DNA of 64,000 nucleotides, from assembly GCF_009928425.1 (NCBI RefSeq), contig NZ_JAABNS010000001.1, forward strand, positions 3,286,001-3,350,000, in the 5' to 3' direction. The translations under genes and the position numbers were made by a program. Under the pieces are notes generated by a model. That model saw nothing but the letters and a program-made list of their open reading frames with translations, searched no databases and was not told the origin of the DNA. The DNA is from Pseudarthrobacter sp. ATCC 49987. Its GTDB lineage: Bacteria; Actinomycetota; Actinomycetes; Actinomycetales; Micrococcaceae. Each line of letters opens with the position of its first letter. The stretch's first letter is position 1. Shown here piece after piece: positions 43,174 through 52,368 of the stretch.

Positions 43174-46119
43174 GTGACTGTTACTACCGCCCTTTACCGC
43201 AGATACCGCCCCGATTCGTTCGCGGACGTTATCGGGCAGGAACACGTCACCGAGCCGCTGATGACGGCCCTACGCAAGAACCGCGTGAACCACGCCTACC
43301 TCTTTTCAGGCCCCCGCGGCTGCGGAAAAACCACCTCTGCCCGCATCCTGGCGCGCTGCCTGAACTGTGCTGAGGGGCCCACGGACACCCCCTGCGGCAA
43401 GTGCGCCAGCTGCGTCGAACTCGCCCGAGGCGGCTCCGGATCCCTCGACGTCATTGAAATCGACGCTGCCAGCCACGGCGGCGTCGACGACGCCCGCGAC
43501 CTGCGCGAACGGGCCACCTATGCCCCCGTCCGCGACCGGTACAAGATCTTCATCATCGACGAAGCCCACATGGTCACCTCGGCCGGCTTCAACGCCCTGC
43601 TCAAGATCGTCGAAGAGCCGCCGGAACACATCAAGTTCATCTTCGCCACCACGGAGCCGGACAAGGTCATCGGCACCATCCGCTCCCGCACGCACCACTA
43701 CCCGTTCCGCCTCGTGCCCCCCGAGCCGCTCATGGCGTACCTCGAGCTGCTCTGCACGCAGGAGAACGTTCCCGTGGCACCGGGTGTGCTCTCGCTCGTC
43801 ATCCGCGCCGGCGGGGGTTCAGTGCGGGACTCGCTCTCTGTCCTGGACCAGCTCATGGCGGGCGCCGGACCCAACGGCCTGGACTACGAGCTCGCCGTCG
43901 CGCTGCTGGGCTACACCCATGCTTCCCTGCTCGATGACGTTGTGGAGGCCGTGGCAGCGTCCGACGCCGCTACCGTGTTCCGAGCAGTGGACCGGGTCAT
44001 CCAGACCGGTCATGACCCGCGCCGGTTCGTGGAGGACCTGCTCGAGCGCTTCCGGGACCTGATCATCGTCCAGGCCATGCCGGAGAGCGCCCAGTCAATC
44101 CTCCGCGGTATGCCCGCCGACCAGATCGCGCGCCTGCAGAACCAGGCGCATAATCTGGGGGCGGCCGAGCTGTCCCGGGCTGCGGACGTCACCAACACCG
44201 CCCTGACCGAGATGACCGGTGCCACCTCGCCGCGGCTGCACCTGGAACTGCTGTGCGCCCGCATCCTGCTGCCGTCCTCCGAGCAGACCGAGCGCGGCAT
44301 CGCCGCCCGGATCGACCGGGTGGAACGCCGCCTGAACTACGCCGGGAACGACGTCGGGGCTCCCGCCGCCCAGACCGCTCCCGCAGCGGCGTCTCCGGTT
44401 CCGGCAGCTGCATCTCCCGGACCTGCGGCTGCAGCCCCGGCGGCCACCGCACCTGCCGCTGCCCTTGAGCGCGATGCCGAACCGGCCCGGGAAACGCTCA
44501 CTGCGCCGCGCGTCAACACCCGCGACTGGCCCGTCGACGAGGCCGCCGCGGTCAACCGGGGGGCTTCCGGGAAGGCCACGCCTCCCCCGGCGTCCGCGCC
44601 GGTGGATGCCTCCGGCGCAGCTCCCGTTGCCGCTTCCCCGTCTGCGCCGGCAGAACCTGCCCAGAACCTGCCGGCGCCCTCGGTGCCTGCGGCTGCGACC
44701 GCCGCGGCGCCTGGCTCAGGATCCGGGCCCGACGTCGAAGTCCTCCGCCGCGCGTGGCCGGAGATCCTGCAGACGCTGACCAAGATCAAGCGCAGCACGT
44801 GGGCCCTCGTCGAGCCAAATGCCCAGGTGGGCCACTTCGAAGACCATGTCCTGACGCTCGCCTTCACCACGTCCGGGCTTGCTGGTGCGTTCGGCCGGGC
44901 GGACCACTCCGAGAACCTGCGACAGGCGATCCACAAGACGATCGGCATCGAATGCCAGATCACTGCAGTGGCCAGCGGAAGCAACAGCGCAGCGAGCTCT
45001 GAGCCAAACCCAAAAGCACCCGCTAGCCGGGACGTTCCGGCCACGTCCACCGACGCTGACTGGGGCCTGCCCCCGGCTGCCCCGGCGCAAACGGAGCCGG
45101 AACGGACGGTGCAGGCTCCGTCCGCCGCCCCCGCCGTTCGGCCTGCGGCGGGCCAGGCCCCGACTACCCCGGACGAGCCCGTCCAGATCCCGGTATCGGC
45201 GCACGTCCCCGCAACTGCAGCCCCGGCGGAACCGCGGGCCACTTTTCCGGCAGACGCGGCTGAAAGCGAACAGCCGGGCGCCGCCCCGGACTCCGCCGGC
45301 TCGTATGCCCACCCCGACGACGACTGGGGACCTCCGCGCGACGAGGACGCTCCGCCGCTGGACGAGGAACCGCCCATGGACTGGGACCCCTCGGCACCCG
45401 CCCTCGCCCGGGCCGCCCAGCCGGCACCCGCATCTGACCGCACGAAGACCGCCGCCCCGGCGGGTTCCGGTGCTGCTGCCAAGAAGTCCCAGACACACAC
45501 GCCGGCGCCCCAAGCTCCGGACACCGCCAACGACCCGTGGGCACGGGCCGTCGAGCAGGCCCCTGGCATCTGGACGATTGCCGCGGACTCCAACGTCGGA
45601 AGCTACCGGCCCGAGGAATCCATTACTCCCGACCCAACCCCGGAGCCTGAACCCCCGCACTACGAACCTGCCGCGGCCCAGGTCCCGCAGTACGCCGCGG
45701 CAGTATCGGCTTCCGCCACGTATGAGCCTGTCGCCTCCTCGTCGAACGGTTGGGGAGACTCATCTGAGTTGGTGCCGGCAGGCGCTGCAGCCGCTCCAGT
45801 CTCCGTGAGCGCTGCGGCGGTTGCTCCGACCGCCGGACCAGCAGCTGCACCGGTCACGGCCCCCGCGGCGCAACAGTCCAACGGCCGGCAAAGCCTGTAT
45901 CAGCGGCTGTCCAACAGCCCCGAGGCGGAGGCTGGACGCGCCAAAGCTCCGGCCCGTGCTACCGCCACCACCACCTATGTCCAGGACATCCCCAGCGCGG
46001 ACGACGAAACGATCGAGGAATCAGGCGTCTTCGGACGGGCCGCCGTCGAACGAATCCTGGGCGGAAAACTCGTGGAAGAGCGGTCGCTGGACGGAAGCCC
46101 GCTGCCGCCGCGCTTCTAG
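43174..46119 (+). CDS. dnaX: DNA polymerase III subunits gamma and tau
   Basis: 981 residues, long for DnaX. The AAA+ clamp-loader domain has Walker A GPRGCGKTT (about 46), a zinc module with four cysteines (CLNCAEGPTDTPCGKCASC), Walker B IIDEAHM and sensor 1 ATTEPDK. It is followed by domain III and then about 600 residues of Ala/Pro-rich linker. The linker is interrupted by a conserved tau-like block (VLRRAWPEILQTLTKIKRST, near 525-600). The start is GTG. recR follows after 51 bp; the usual ybaB gene is absent from between them. Confidence 0.96.
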   Translation: MTVTTALYRRYRPDSFADVIGQEHVTEPLMTALRKNRVNHAYLFSGPRGCGKTTSARILARCLNCAEGPTDTPCGKCASCVELARGGSGSLDVIEIDAASHGGVDDARDLRERATYAPVRDRYKIFIIDEAHMVTSAGFNALLKIVEEPPEHIKFIFATTEPDKVIGTIRSRTHHYPFRLVPPEPLMAYLELLCTQENVPVAPGVLSLVIRAGGGSVRDSLSVLDQLMAGAGPNGLDYELAVALLGYTHASLLDDVVEAVAASDAATVFRAVDRVIQTGHDPRRFVEDLLERFRDLIIVQAMPESAQSILRGMPADQIARLQNQAHNLGAAELSRAADVTNTALTEMTGATSPRLHLELLCARILLPSSEQTERGIAARIDRVERRLNYAGNDVGAPAAQTAPAAASPVPAAASPGPAAAAPAATAPAAALERDAEPARETLTAPRVNTRDWPVDEAAAVNRGASGKATPPPASAPVDASGAAPVAASPSAPAEPAQNLPAPSVPAAATAAAPGSGSGPDVEVLRRAWPEILQTLTKIKRSTWALVEPNAQVGHFEDHVLTLAFTTSGLAGAFGRADHSENLRQAIHKTIGIECQITAVASGSNSAASSEPNPKAPASRDVPATSTDADWGLPPAAPAQTEPERTVQAPSAAPAVRPAAGQAPTTPDEPVQIPVSAHVPATAAPAEPRATFPADAAESEQPGAAPDSAGSYAHPDDDWGPPRDEDAPPLDEEPPMDWDPSAPALARAAQPAPASDRTKTAAPAGSGAAAKKSQTHTPAPQAPDTANDPWARAVEQAPGIWTIAADSNVGSYRPEESITPDPTPEPEPPHYEPAAAQVPQYAAAVSASATYEPVASSSNGWGDSSELVPAGAAAAPVSVSAAAVAPTAGPAAAPVTAPAAQQSNGRQSLYQRLSNSPEAEAGRAKAPARATATTTYVQDIPSADDETIEESGVFGRAAVERILGGKLVEERSLDGSPLPPRF

Positions 46120-46170
46120 CCGCCCCGCCGGGCCCTCCGCCCGTCACCACCCCAACCGAACGAGGACAAA

Positions 46171-46770
46171 GTGTACGAAGGTGCAGTTCAAGAGTTGATT
46201 GACGAGCTCGGACGCCTTCCCGGCGTCGGGCCCAAGTCCGCCCAGCGGCTCGCCTTCCACATTCTCGAGGCCGACCCCCAGGATATGAAACGGCTCGCGG
46301 ATGCCATCATCACGGTCAAGGAACGGGTGAAATTCTGCACGGTCTGCGGCAACGTCACCGAGCAGGAACTGTGCAATATCTGCCGTGACCCACGCCGGGA
46401 TCCCTCGATCATCTGTGTCGTCGAAGAATCCAAGGACGTCCTCGCCGTGGAACGCACCCGCTCGTTCCGCGGCCGGTATCACGTGCTGGGCGGAGCCATT
46501 AATCCCATTGCGGGCATCGGCCCCGAGCAGCTCCGGATCCGTGAACTCCTCACCCGGCTCAACGACGGCGCCATCCAGGAAATCATCATCGCCACCGACC
46601 CCAATCTGGAGGGCGAGGCCACGGCCACCTACTTGGCGCGCATGCTCAAGTCGATTGGCATCGCTGTCACCCGTCTTGCTTCAGGCCTGCCCGTGGGAGG
46701 CGATCTCGAATACGCGGACGAGGTCACGCTGGGCCGCGCGTTCGAGGGCCGCCGCAACGCCCTGAGCTGA
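46171..46770 (+). CDS. recR: Recombination protein RecR
   Basis: 199 residues, full length. The HhH motif is [19 protein letters not shown], the zinc finger [16 protein letters not shown] (about 57-72), and the Toprim domain [15 protein letters not shown]. It acts with RecF/RecO in loading RecA at gaps. GAGGACAAA precedes the GTG start. Co-transcription with dnaX is likely. Confidence 0.97.
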   Translation: MYEGAVQELIDELGRLPGVGPKSAQRLAFHILEADPQDMKRLADAIITVKERVKFCTVCGNVTEQELCNICRDPRRDPSIICVVEESKDVLAVERTRSFRGRYHVLGGAINPIAGIGPEQLRIRELLTRLNDGAIQEIIIATDPNLEGEATATYLARMLKSIGIAVTRLASGLPVGGDLEYADEVTLGRAFEGRRNALS

Positions 46771-46788
46771 TCGGAGACCGCCCCCGCC

Positions 46789-47355
46789 ATGTCCTTACCT
46801 GCCCCGGTCCGCACCGAACGCCTGGTGCTGCGTCCGCTGGAAATCCACGACGCGGCGGCGGTCCTGCAGTTCCGCGGCGATCCCATGGCCACGCAGTATC
46901 TGTCCCATGAACCCCTGAGTCCTGCGGAGAACTTCGCCAGAATCCTTGGGCTGGTCGATGCCGCGGAATCGTCCAGCGTGGATTGGTTCAGCTTCGGCTG
47001 GGCCATAGAGCTCCGCGAGACGGGCGAGGTCATTGGTGACGGCCGGACGTGGAACTCGGCAGAGCCGCCGGCGCCGGGCAAGATACCCGCCGACTGCGGA
47101 AGCCTCGGGTATATCCTCCATCCCGGCCACCACGGCCGTGGCCTGGGCCGCGAGGCAGCGGGTGCCCTGGTCAGCTGGCTTTTCGAACAACGCGGAACAC
47201 AAACGGTGTTCGCCGGCGTTTATGAACCCAACCTCCCCTCCAGACGGCTCTTGGCGGGCCTGGGCTTTCGGCAGGACCGCCATTTCACGTCCGTGCAGGA
47301 CACAACGGGCAAGAATCTTCCCTCCTGGCGCTACAGACTGGACCGGAACCCGTAG
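46789..47355 (+). CDS. GNAT-family N-acetyltransferase (RimJ/RimL-like)
   Basis: 188 residues. [21 protein letters not shown] is the characteristic RimJ/RimL-type opening; [18 protein letters not shown] is the acetyl-CoA loop. The C-terminal [19 protein letters not shown] completes the fold. It begins 18 bp after recR, probably the last gene of the dnaX transcript. The target is unknown. Confidence 0.87.
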   Translation: MSLPAPVRTERLVLRPLEIHDAAAVLQFRGDPMATQYLSHEPLSPAENFARILGLVDAAESSSVDWFSFGWAIELRETGEVIGDGRTWNSAEPPAPGKIPADCGSLGYILHPGHHGRGLGREAAGALVSWLFEQRGTQTVFAGVYEPNLPSRRLLAGLGFRQDRHFTSVQDTTGKNLPSWRYRLDRNP

Positions 47356-47416
47356 CCGAGTGGACCCCGGACCGCTGCCAAACCGGGCGCTCCGCCGGAC
47401 CAATTCAACCCCGCAT

Positions 47417-47547
47417 GGGACATGCCCAGCCCCCGCGCCTACGGATGGACATGGTGCCAACCTGCCCGTCCGCTAGCGCCAACGGAGGGCATGTCCCGGA
47501 TGGCAGGTGGGCATGTCCAGTCGCTGTCCCAGCGGAGGGCATGTCCC
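47417..47547. repeat. GGGACATGCCC-family repeats, copy 2
   Basis: GGGACATGCCC at 47417, then the inverted form GGGCATGTCC(C) three times (47487, 47509, 47537), and a related GGACATGGTGCC between. ATGGACAT follows the first box at the same kind of distance as in copy 1. Several alternative hairpins are possible. Confidence 0.6.
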
Positions 47548-47610
47548 GGGGAGCGGGAACGCGGGTGTCTGGCATGCGGTCACAATTCAGCAACCGAGGG
47601 GTCTCGGCGA

Positions 47611-47616
47611 TAAACT
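47611..47616 (+). promoter_or_regulatory. Candidate -10 box of lysC
   Basis: TAAACT, 75 bp before the lysC start. No clear -35. I see no lysine riboswitch in the short leader. Confidence 0.4.
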
Positions 47617-47690
47617 GGGATGAGAAGTTACGCCGTCGCGCCGTTTGGTTGCCTGGCCCAGAACCCCGATGCTCCAGTGAGGGTGCGCGC

Positions 47691-49049
47691 ATGAGTTTGC
47701 CCACTACCGAAGTCCAGCCCGGCCCGCAGCCACAGGAGCTGCCCGTCTCTGCTGCCACCATGAAGCACCTTGTGGTGAAGAAGTTCGGCGGTTCCTCCGT
47801 GGCGGATGCCGAGGGCATTAAGCGCGTGGCCCGGCGGATCGTGGATGCCCAGAACGCGGGCGATGAAGTGGTGGTGGTCGTGTCCGCCATGGGCGACACC
47901 ACTGATGAGCTCCTCGACCTCGCCGCGCAGGTCACCGACTCGGCCCCGGCGCGGGAAATGGACATGCTCCTCTCCGCCGGGGAACGCATCTCGATGGCCC
48001 TGCTCGCCATGGCCATCAACAAGTTCGGCGCGTCGGCCCAGTCCTTTACCGGCTCCCAGGCCGGAATGATCACTGACGGCATCCACGGCAAGGCCCGGAT
48101 CATCGACGTCGACCCGCACCGCATTCGCACCGCCCTGGACAAGGGGCACATCGCGATCGTGGCTGGGTTCCAGGGCATGAGCCGCACCACGCACGAGGTC
48201 ACCACGCTGGGCCGCGGCGGTTCGGACACGACGGCGGTGGCGCTGGCCGCCGCCCTCGATGCGGACGTTTGCGAGATCTTCACCGACGTCGACGGGATCT
48301 ACACCGCCGATCCGCGCGTCGTGCCGTCCGCCCGCAAGATCGATCGGATCTCCAGCGAGGAAATGCTCGAACTGGCGGCGTCCGGCGCCAAGATCCTGCA
48401 CCTGCGCTGCGTCGAGTACGCGCGCCGTTTCGGAGTGCCGTTGCATGTCCGGTCCTCATTCAGCCAGAACGAAGGTACCTGGGTCCTGCCCAGCGCCGAC
48501 GACAAGATCACAACCCAAGAGGGAGTTGCCTTGGAGCAGCCAATCATCTCCGGTGTTGCACACGACCGTTCGGAAGCCAAGGTCACGGTTGTCGGGGTTC
48601 CCGATATCCCCGGCAAGGCTGCAGCGATCTTCCAGGTCATCGCCGATGCGCACTCGAACATCGACATGATCGTCCAGAACGTGTCCACCCACGGCACGGG
48701 CCGGACCGACATTTCCTTCACGCTGCCGATCGTCGAGGGCGCCGACGCCCTCGCCGCCCTGCACGCCGCGCAGGACCGGATCGGCTTCGAAAGCATCGAG
48801 TACAACGAGAAGATCGGCAAGCTGTCGCTGATCGGCGCCGGCATGCGCTCGCACCCGGGAGTCTCGGCGCGGTTCTTCGCGGCGCTCTCGGAGGCCGGAA
48901 TCAACATCAACATGATCTCCACCTCGGAGATCCGGATTTCCGTCGTCACACACGCCGACCTGCTCGACGATGCCGTGCGCGCCATCCACAAGGCCTTCGA
49001 CCTGGACAGCGAGGACGAGGCCACAGTGTACGGCGGCACGGGCCGCTGA
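47691..49049 (+). CDS. lysC: Aspartate kinase
   Basis: 452 residues. The first step towards lysine, threonine and methionine. The catalytic domain opens [17 protein letters not shown], with [13 protein letters not shown] for ATP binding. Two ACT domains follow (about 290-450), with [18 protein letters not shown] and [15 protein letters not shown], the site of feedback control in Corynebacterium. The ATG at 47691 has GAGGG 8 bases ahead; this leaves a 23-residue N-terminal tail before the domain. An internal in-frame start at 48531 probably yields a beta subunit. Confidence 0.96.
   Translation: MSLPTTEVQPGPQPQELPVSAATMKHLVVKKFGGSSVADAEGIKRVARRIVDAQNAGDEVVVVVSAMGDTTDELLDLAAQVTDSAPAREMDMLLSAGERISMALLAMAINKFGASAQSFTGSQAGMITDGIHGKARIIDVDPHRIRTALDKGHIAIVAGFQGMSRTTHEVTTLGRGGSDTTAVALAAALDADVCEIFTDVDGIYTADPRVVPSARKIDRISSEEMLELAASGAKILHLRCVEYARRFGVPLHVRSSFSQNEGTWVLPSADDKITTQEGVALEQPIISGVAHDRSEAKVTVVGVPDIPGKAAAIFQVIADAHSNIDMIVQNVSTHGTGRTDISFTLPIVEGADALAALHAAQDRIGFESIEYNEKIGKLSLIGAGMRSHPGVSARFFAALSEAGININMISTSEIRISVVTHADLLDDAVRAIHKAFDLDSEDEATVYGGTGR
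48531..49049 (+). CDS. In-frame aspartokinase beta subunit (internal start in lysC)
   Basis: A TTG at 48531 is preceded by GAGGGAG at 6-12 bases. It would start a 172-residue product, [20 protein letters not shown] onward, containing just the two ACT domains. That matches the position and length of the beta subunit made from the internal start of Corynebacterium glutamicum lysC (known biology). Translation here is inference. Confidence 0.5.
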   Translation: MEQPIISGVAHDRSEAKVTVVGVPDIPGKAAAIFQVIADAHSNIDMIVQNVSTHGTGRTDISFTLPIVEGADALAALHAAQDRIGFESIEYNEKIGKLSLIGAGMRSHPGVSARFFAALSEAGININMISTSEIRISVVTHADLLDDAVRAIHKAFDLDSEDEATVYGGTGR

Positions 49050-49085
49050 CCTTCGCACCGAGGAATAGCAGCCGGAGTTAACTGG

Positions 49086-49113
49086 GAAGGGAGCGGCAAG
49101 TGCCGCTCCCTTC
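49086..49113 (+). terminator. lysC terminator
   Basis: A perfect 12-bp stem GAAGGGAGCGGC / GCCGCTCCCTTC with loop AAGT, 37 bp after the stop. TTC follows, with only a short T-run. Confidence 0.85.
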
Positions 49114-49150
49114 TTCGTGACGGGCGCGTTTCCTGACGGGCGCGCGATGC

Positions 49151-49393
49151 TCAGACTTCCTCTTTGGGGAGGTCTTCCTTCCGGACCGCATAGTGATGTC
49201 CGTGAGCATCGGTCTCCACTTCGAACCCGGCGAGGTCCATTTCGGAAGCCTGCTCGAAGTCGTCATTCTTGTGCACGACCGGCGCGGCGGTATCCCCCCG
49301 CGAGGCAGGGCCGAAAAGGAAGCGTGCCCATGACGACGGGTGCAGATGCTGCCTGAGTGCCATCTTCCTCAGTGCAAGTGCCACAATTCCCAC
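49151..49393 (-). CDS. Small hypothetical protein
   Basis: 80 residues from GTG 49393; GTG 49384 or ATG 49363 are alternatives. WARFLFGPASRGDTAAPVVH and FEVETDAHGHHYAVRKEDLP stand out, the latter a His-rich stretch. There are no membrane helices beyond a weak N-terminal one. I do not recognise the family. Reading-frame quality and GC3 are consistent with a real gene. Confidence 0.5.
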   Translation of the reverse strand: MGIVALALRKMALRQHLHPSSWARFLFGPASRGDTAAPVVHKNDDFEQASEMDLAGFEVETDAHGHHYAVRKEDLPKEEV

Positions 49394-49555
49394 CCCCTCT
49401 CCAGCGTCCGGGCCGCGCTAAACGGTTGCGGCTAAGTAGCTGGTGCCAGTGCCCTCATTTTACGCCCGCCGGGGGGAAAAGGCATGGGCGCGGCCGCCCG
49501 GAAATTGGCCCGGAACGTGCCGGGGTCTTCGTCCGAACCGCGGCCCGGGGACGGC

Positions 49556-49789
49556 TTAACGCAGTGATTTGTCCTCGGGGTTGCGGGGCACCACGTAGGT
49601 GCTGCCGTCCGGGCGGTGGAGGGTCTCCCACTGCTGGGTTTCGGCTTCGCGCTGGGCCAGCAGCTGCCGGTTCTGCTCGGTCATCTCGTGCCCGAGGGCG
49701 CTGCGGTTGGCGGGGCCAAAAATCATCCGGAGTCTGCCCGTTGCGCGCATGAACCTCTGCGAGCCGTTTTCGGCGTTTTTCTTGGCCAT
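49556..49789 (-). CDS. Small hypothetical protein
   Basis: 77 residues, highly charged (MAKKNAENGSQRF, then ETQQWETLHRPDGSTYVVP). AGGAG lies 9 bases before the ATG at 49789, a good start. It diverges from the MarR-type gene across 81 bp holding a palindrome. Function unknown. Confidence 0.6.
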   Translation of the reverse strand: MAKKNAENGSQRFMRATGRLRMIFGPANRSALGHEMTEQNRQLLAQREAETQQWETLHRPDGSTYVVPRNPEDKSLR

Positions 49790-49830
49790 CACAATTCACT
49801 CCTAAGAACGAGACGATACCCTCAGTGTAC

Positions 49831-49843
49831 GCTAATGATTAGC
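49831..49843. promoter_or_regulatory. Palindromic operator candidate for the MarR/OhrR-type regulator
   Basis: GCTAAT-G-ATTAGC, a perfect 6-bp inverted repeat in the divergent gap 28 bp ahead of the regulator's GTG. It is A/T-rich in a GC-rich genome, as MarR operators tend to be. Self-regulation is inferred. Confidence 0.5.
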
Positions 49844-49870
49844 ACACTAACTATCTAGGGGAGGACCCAC

Positions 49871-50344
49871 GTGGCGGATGCGGCCGAAGGAACCCGGGAC
49901 GACCTCCTGCTTGAACACCAGCTGTGCTTCGCGCTCACGGTCGCGTCCCGCAGTGTCGTCGGCGCGTACAAACCCGTACTGGACAAGCTCGGCCTGACCC
50001 ACCCCCAGTATCTTGTGATGCTCTGCCTCTGGGCGTCCAGCCCCCGCTCTCTGCGCGACATCAGCGGGGCCCTCGCCCAGGAACCGGCAACCATCTCGCC
50101 CCTGCTGCGCCGCCTGGAGTCGGCCGGGTTCATCACTCGCCAGCGTGTGCCGGGCGACGAACGGACCCTTGCCGTGGACCTGACGCCGCTGGGCGCCGCG
50201 CTCAGGCAGGAGGCCACTGCCGTGCCGGGGACCATGATGGAGCGGCTGGGCCTGACCCGGGAGCACGTCACCACACTGCATGCCTCCATGATGGACCTGA
50301 TTGCTGCCACGAAGGGCCCCTCCGGCGGCCCGCCCCGGCGGTAG
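49871..50344 (+). CDS. MarR-family regulator, OhrR-like organic-peroxide sensor
   Basis: 157 residues. The N-terminal helix LLLEHQLCFALTVASR carries Cys19 in the position of the peroxide-sensing cysteine of OhrR. LTHPQYLVMLCLW and SPLLRRLESAGFITRQR (wing HTH), with DERTLAVDLT after it, complete the match. OhrR represses ohr until its cysteine is oxidised, yet no ohr gene lies here. Downstream, in tight order, are two SSI-type genes. GGGGAGG precedes the GTG by 9 bases. Confidence 0.85.
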   Translation: MADAAEGTRDDLLLEHQLCFALTVASRSVVGAYKPVLDKLGLTHPQYLVMLCLWASSPRSLRDISGALAQEPATISPLLRRLESAGFITRQRVPGDERTLAVDLTPLGAALRQEATAVPGTMMERLGLTREHVTTLHASMMDLIAATKGPSGGPPRR

Positions 50345-50371
50345 ACTGGGCAAAACACAGGAGGACTGCTG

Positions 50372-50926
50372 ATGCGCAAGCAACTGAGCCACGCGGCGCT
50401 CGTTCTGATGGCGGTGGCCGGCCTGGCCGCCTGTTCGCCAGGGACCACGCCGTCGCCGTCAACCACGGCCACCGGTCCGACGGGCGGGACAACGTCCTCC
50501 CCGACGGGCACCCCCTCGCCGGATACCGAAACAAAGACCCCGGCCCCCTCGCCGTCTGCCGCGCCGGTCACCTCAGGTCCAGGCCAGGGCAACGCCGAAC
50601 TCGCCATCATGGTCAAGCCGTCCGCGACCGGCACACCGTCGAACTTCACGCTGGTCTGCGTGGACGGCGTCCCGGCCGCCGAGAGCCAGCATCCCGACGC
50701 CGCCGCGGCCTGCACCGCGCTGAAGGGCAACGCGGCGATCCTCAGCCCCGCACCCCGGCCGAAGGACCAGGCCTGCACCATGCAGTACGGCGGCCCGCAG
50801 GAAGCCACGGTCACGGGAGTGGTGGACGGCCGGCCGGTCGAAACGAATTTCACCCTGCGCGACGGCTGCGAGATCGCCCTTTGGAATGCCGCCAAAGATG
50901 TCCTTGGCTCCACCGGTGGAGTCTAA
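50372..50926 (+). CDS. SSI-type protease inhibitor lipoprotein
   Basis: 184 residues. The lipobox is LAAC (Cys21) followed by a Ser/Thr/Pro linker (about 22-72), then a Streptomyces subtilisin inhibitor-like domain. Four cysteines sit in SSI positions: TLVCVDG, AAACTAL, ACTMQYGGPQ, DGCEIALW. The reactive loop would be CTMQY with P1 Met, as in SSI itself. It is predicted to be membrane-anchored outside the cell and to inhibit subtilisin-type proteases; a large one is encoded 1.5 kb away. AGGAGG precedes the ATG at 50372. Confidence 0.85.
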   Translation: MRKQLSHAALVLMAVAGLAACSPGTTPSPSTTATGPTGGTTSSPTGTPSPDTETKTPAPSPSAAPVTSGPGQGNAELAIMVKPSATGTPSNFTLVCVDGVPAAESQHPDAAAACTALKGNAAILSPAPRPKDQACTMQYGGPQEATVTGVVDGRPVETNFTLRDGCEIALWNAAKDVLGSTGGV

Positions 50927-51875
50927 GCTGCACGCACTCCCGCAGGATGATTGGCTGTCCCGCCAGGCCGGCCATCAGGCGCGCGTCCGGAAATACGCGG
51001 ATCCGTACCTGGCCCGGCGGTCCGCGGGCAGGAAGCACCCCGTCGAGGACTTCCTCTTCACCTACTACACCCAAAAGCCCGGGCAGCTGCTGCGCTGGCA
51101 CCCGGGCGCCGGCGTCGTGCTCTCCGGTCCCGCCGCGGCTGAGCGTGCCGACTGGAAGTACTACCGCACGCCCGGCGACGGCGAACTCGCCGCCGCCGGG
51201 CTTGCGGCGGGTACACCGGCCGTTACGGTCGACGTCGAGGCATTCGTCCGGGACCGGCGGGACGCCCTGCAGTTCGCCGGGATCATCCTGGCCGGGACGG
51301 CGGCACGGCCGGCCCAGTTCGGCTGCTTCGGGCTGCACGAATGGGCCATGGTCTACCGGCAGGACAAATTCGAACTCCGGCACGAGTACCTCCGGCTGCG
51401 CCTCGGCCCGGAACGGACCGACGCGGTGGTGGAGGAGAACCGGATCCGCTGCTCGCACTTCGACGCCTTCCGCTTTTACACTCCGGATGCGGTGCCGCTG
51501 AACAGTCTCATCCCGAGCCGGGAGAACCAGCGGACCATGGAACAGCCCGGGTGCCTGCACGCCAACATGGACCTGTACAAGTGGGCCTATAAACTTTCCC
51601 CGCTGCTGCCCAGCGAGCTGGTGATGGACTGTTTCGAGCTCTCCTGGCGGATCAGGGCCATGGACATGCGGGCGTCCCCGTATGACTTGAAAGAGTGGGG
51701 CTATCCCGCCATCCTGATCGAAACGGCCGAGGGCAAAGCCGCGTACGTTGAATACCAGCGGGCTTTTTCGGCCGAGTCGCAGAAGCTGCGGCATCGGCTG
51801 CTGCTGGAGCTCACTCCCCTGCTTCAGTCGATGGGTTCAGGCCCTGCCCCAGAACCCACGGAAGGACAGCAATGA
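50886..51875 (+). CDS. Conserved protein often annotated as 3-methyladenine DNA glycosylase
   Basis: About 329 residues, depending on start (ATG 50886, ATG 50898 or GTG 50916, all inside the previous gene). Motifs such as KHPVEDFLFTYYTQKPGQL, ALQFAGIILAGTAARPAQFG and YDLKEWGYPAILIET define a widespread actinobacterial family. The glycosylase label is carried by annotation; I see no HhH-GPD motif supporting it. It overlaps both neighbours, so it is strongly coupled to the two SSI-type genes. Confidence 0.7.
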   Translation: MPPKMSLAPPVESKLHALPQDDWLSRQAGHQARVRKYADPYLARRSAGRKHPVEDFLFTYYTQKPGQLLRWHPGAGVVLSGPAAAERADWKYYRTPGDGELAAAGLAAGTPAVTVDVEAFVRDRRDALQFAGIILAGTAARPAQFGCFGLHEWAMVYRQDKFELRHEYLRLRLGPERTDAVVEENRIRCSHFDAFRFYTPDAVPLNSLIPSRENQRTMEQPGCLHANMDLYKWAYKLSPLLPSELVMDCFELSWRIRAMDMRASPYDLKEWGYPAILIETAEGKAAYVEYQRAFSAESQKLRHRLLLELTPLLQSMGSGPAPEPTEGQQ

Positions 51876-52252
51876 CCGCCACGCACGAACGTCACAGCCA
51901 CCACGAGATCGATCTCACCGTCCGCCTGACAGAGGCCCCGGGCGCCCCGGAATATGTATTCCGGCTGGCGGCAAGCGGCGGCGCACCCGCCGAGGGGTGC
52001 ACCCTGCCGGATTCCGCGGCCGCCCTCGCGGCGGTCACCCAGCACGGGGAAGACATCTTCTTCCCCAAGCCTGGGCCGCCGAAGATGTGCACCCAGCAGT
52101 ACGGCGGTCCCCAGATCGCCGAAGTGACCGGCTGGTTCCTGGGCCGGGAAGTCCGCAGCACGTTCCGCCGCACCGATGGCTGCGAGATCGCCCGCTGGCG
52201 TGCCATGGCGCCGCTGCTCGGCGGAAATGCGGGTTCGACCGGGGCCAGCTGA
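51872..52252 (+). CDS. SSI-fold protein without signal peptide
   Basis: 126 residues. The C-terminal CTQQYGGPQIAEVTGWF and RRTDGCEIARWRAM match the SSI second disulphide and reactive loop (P1 would be Gln). There is no signal peptide, and the first disulphide pair of SSI is missing. It therefore looks cytoplasmic, and inhibition of a protease is less certain. The ATG overlaps the previous stop (ATGA). Last gene before a strong terminator. Confidence 0.75.
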   Translation: MTATHERHSHHEIDLTVRLTEAPGAPEYVFRLAASGGAPAEGCTLPDSAAALAAVTQHGEDIFFPKPGPPKMCTQQYGGPQIAEVTGWFLGREVRSTFRRTDGCEIARWRAMAPLLGGNAGSTGAS

Positions 52253-52298
52253 CTCGTGCGGGTGCGGAACCCGCTCGCACAACAGGACACGGGCAAAA

Positions 52299-52346
52299 GA
52301 CAAAGGCAATGGCCGGCGGTGGGAACCGCCGGCCATTGCCTTTGTC
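52299..52346. terminator. Bidirectional terminator, 22-bp stem
   Basis: GACAAAGGCAATGGCCGGCGGT pairs perfectly with its complement at 52325-52346 around a GGGA loop, with A/T runs near both ends. It separates the inhibitor operon from the convergent protease gene. Confidence 0.88.
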
Positions 52347-52368
52347 CTGTCAGGGATTGGAACTGCGC

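Larger units (their letters stand above)
47356..47690. other. 335-bp intergenic region with repeats and the lysC promoter
   Basis: No gene. It contains the GGGACATGCCC-family repeats (47417-47547), then the lysC promoter and a 70-nt leader. Confidence 0.6.
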
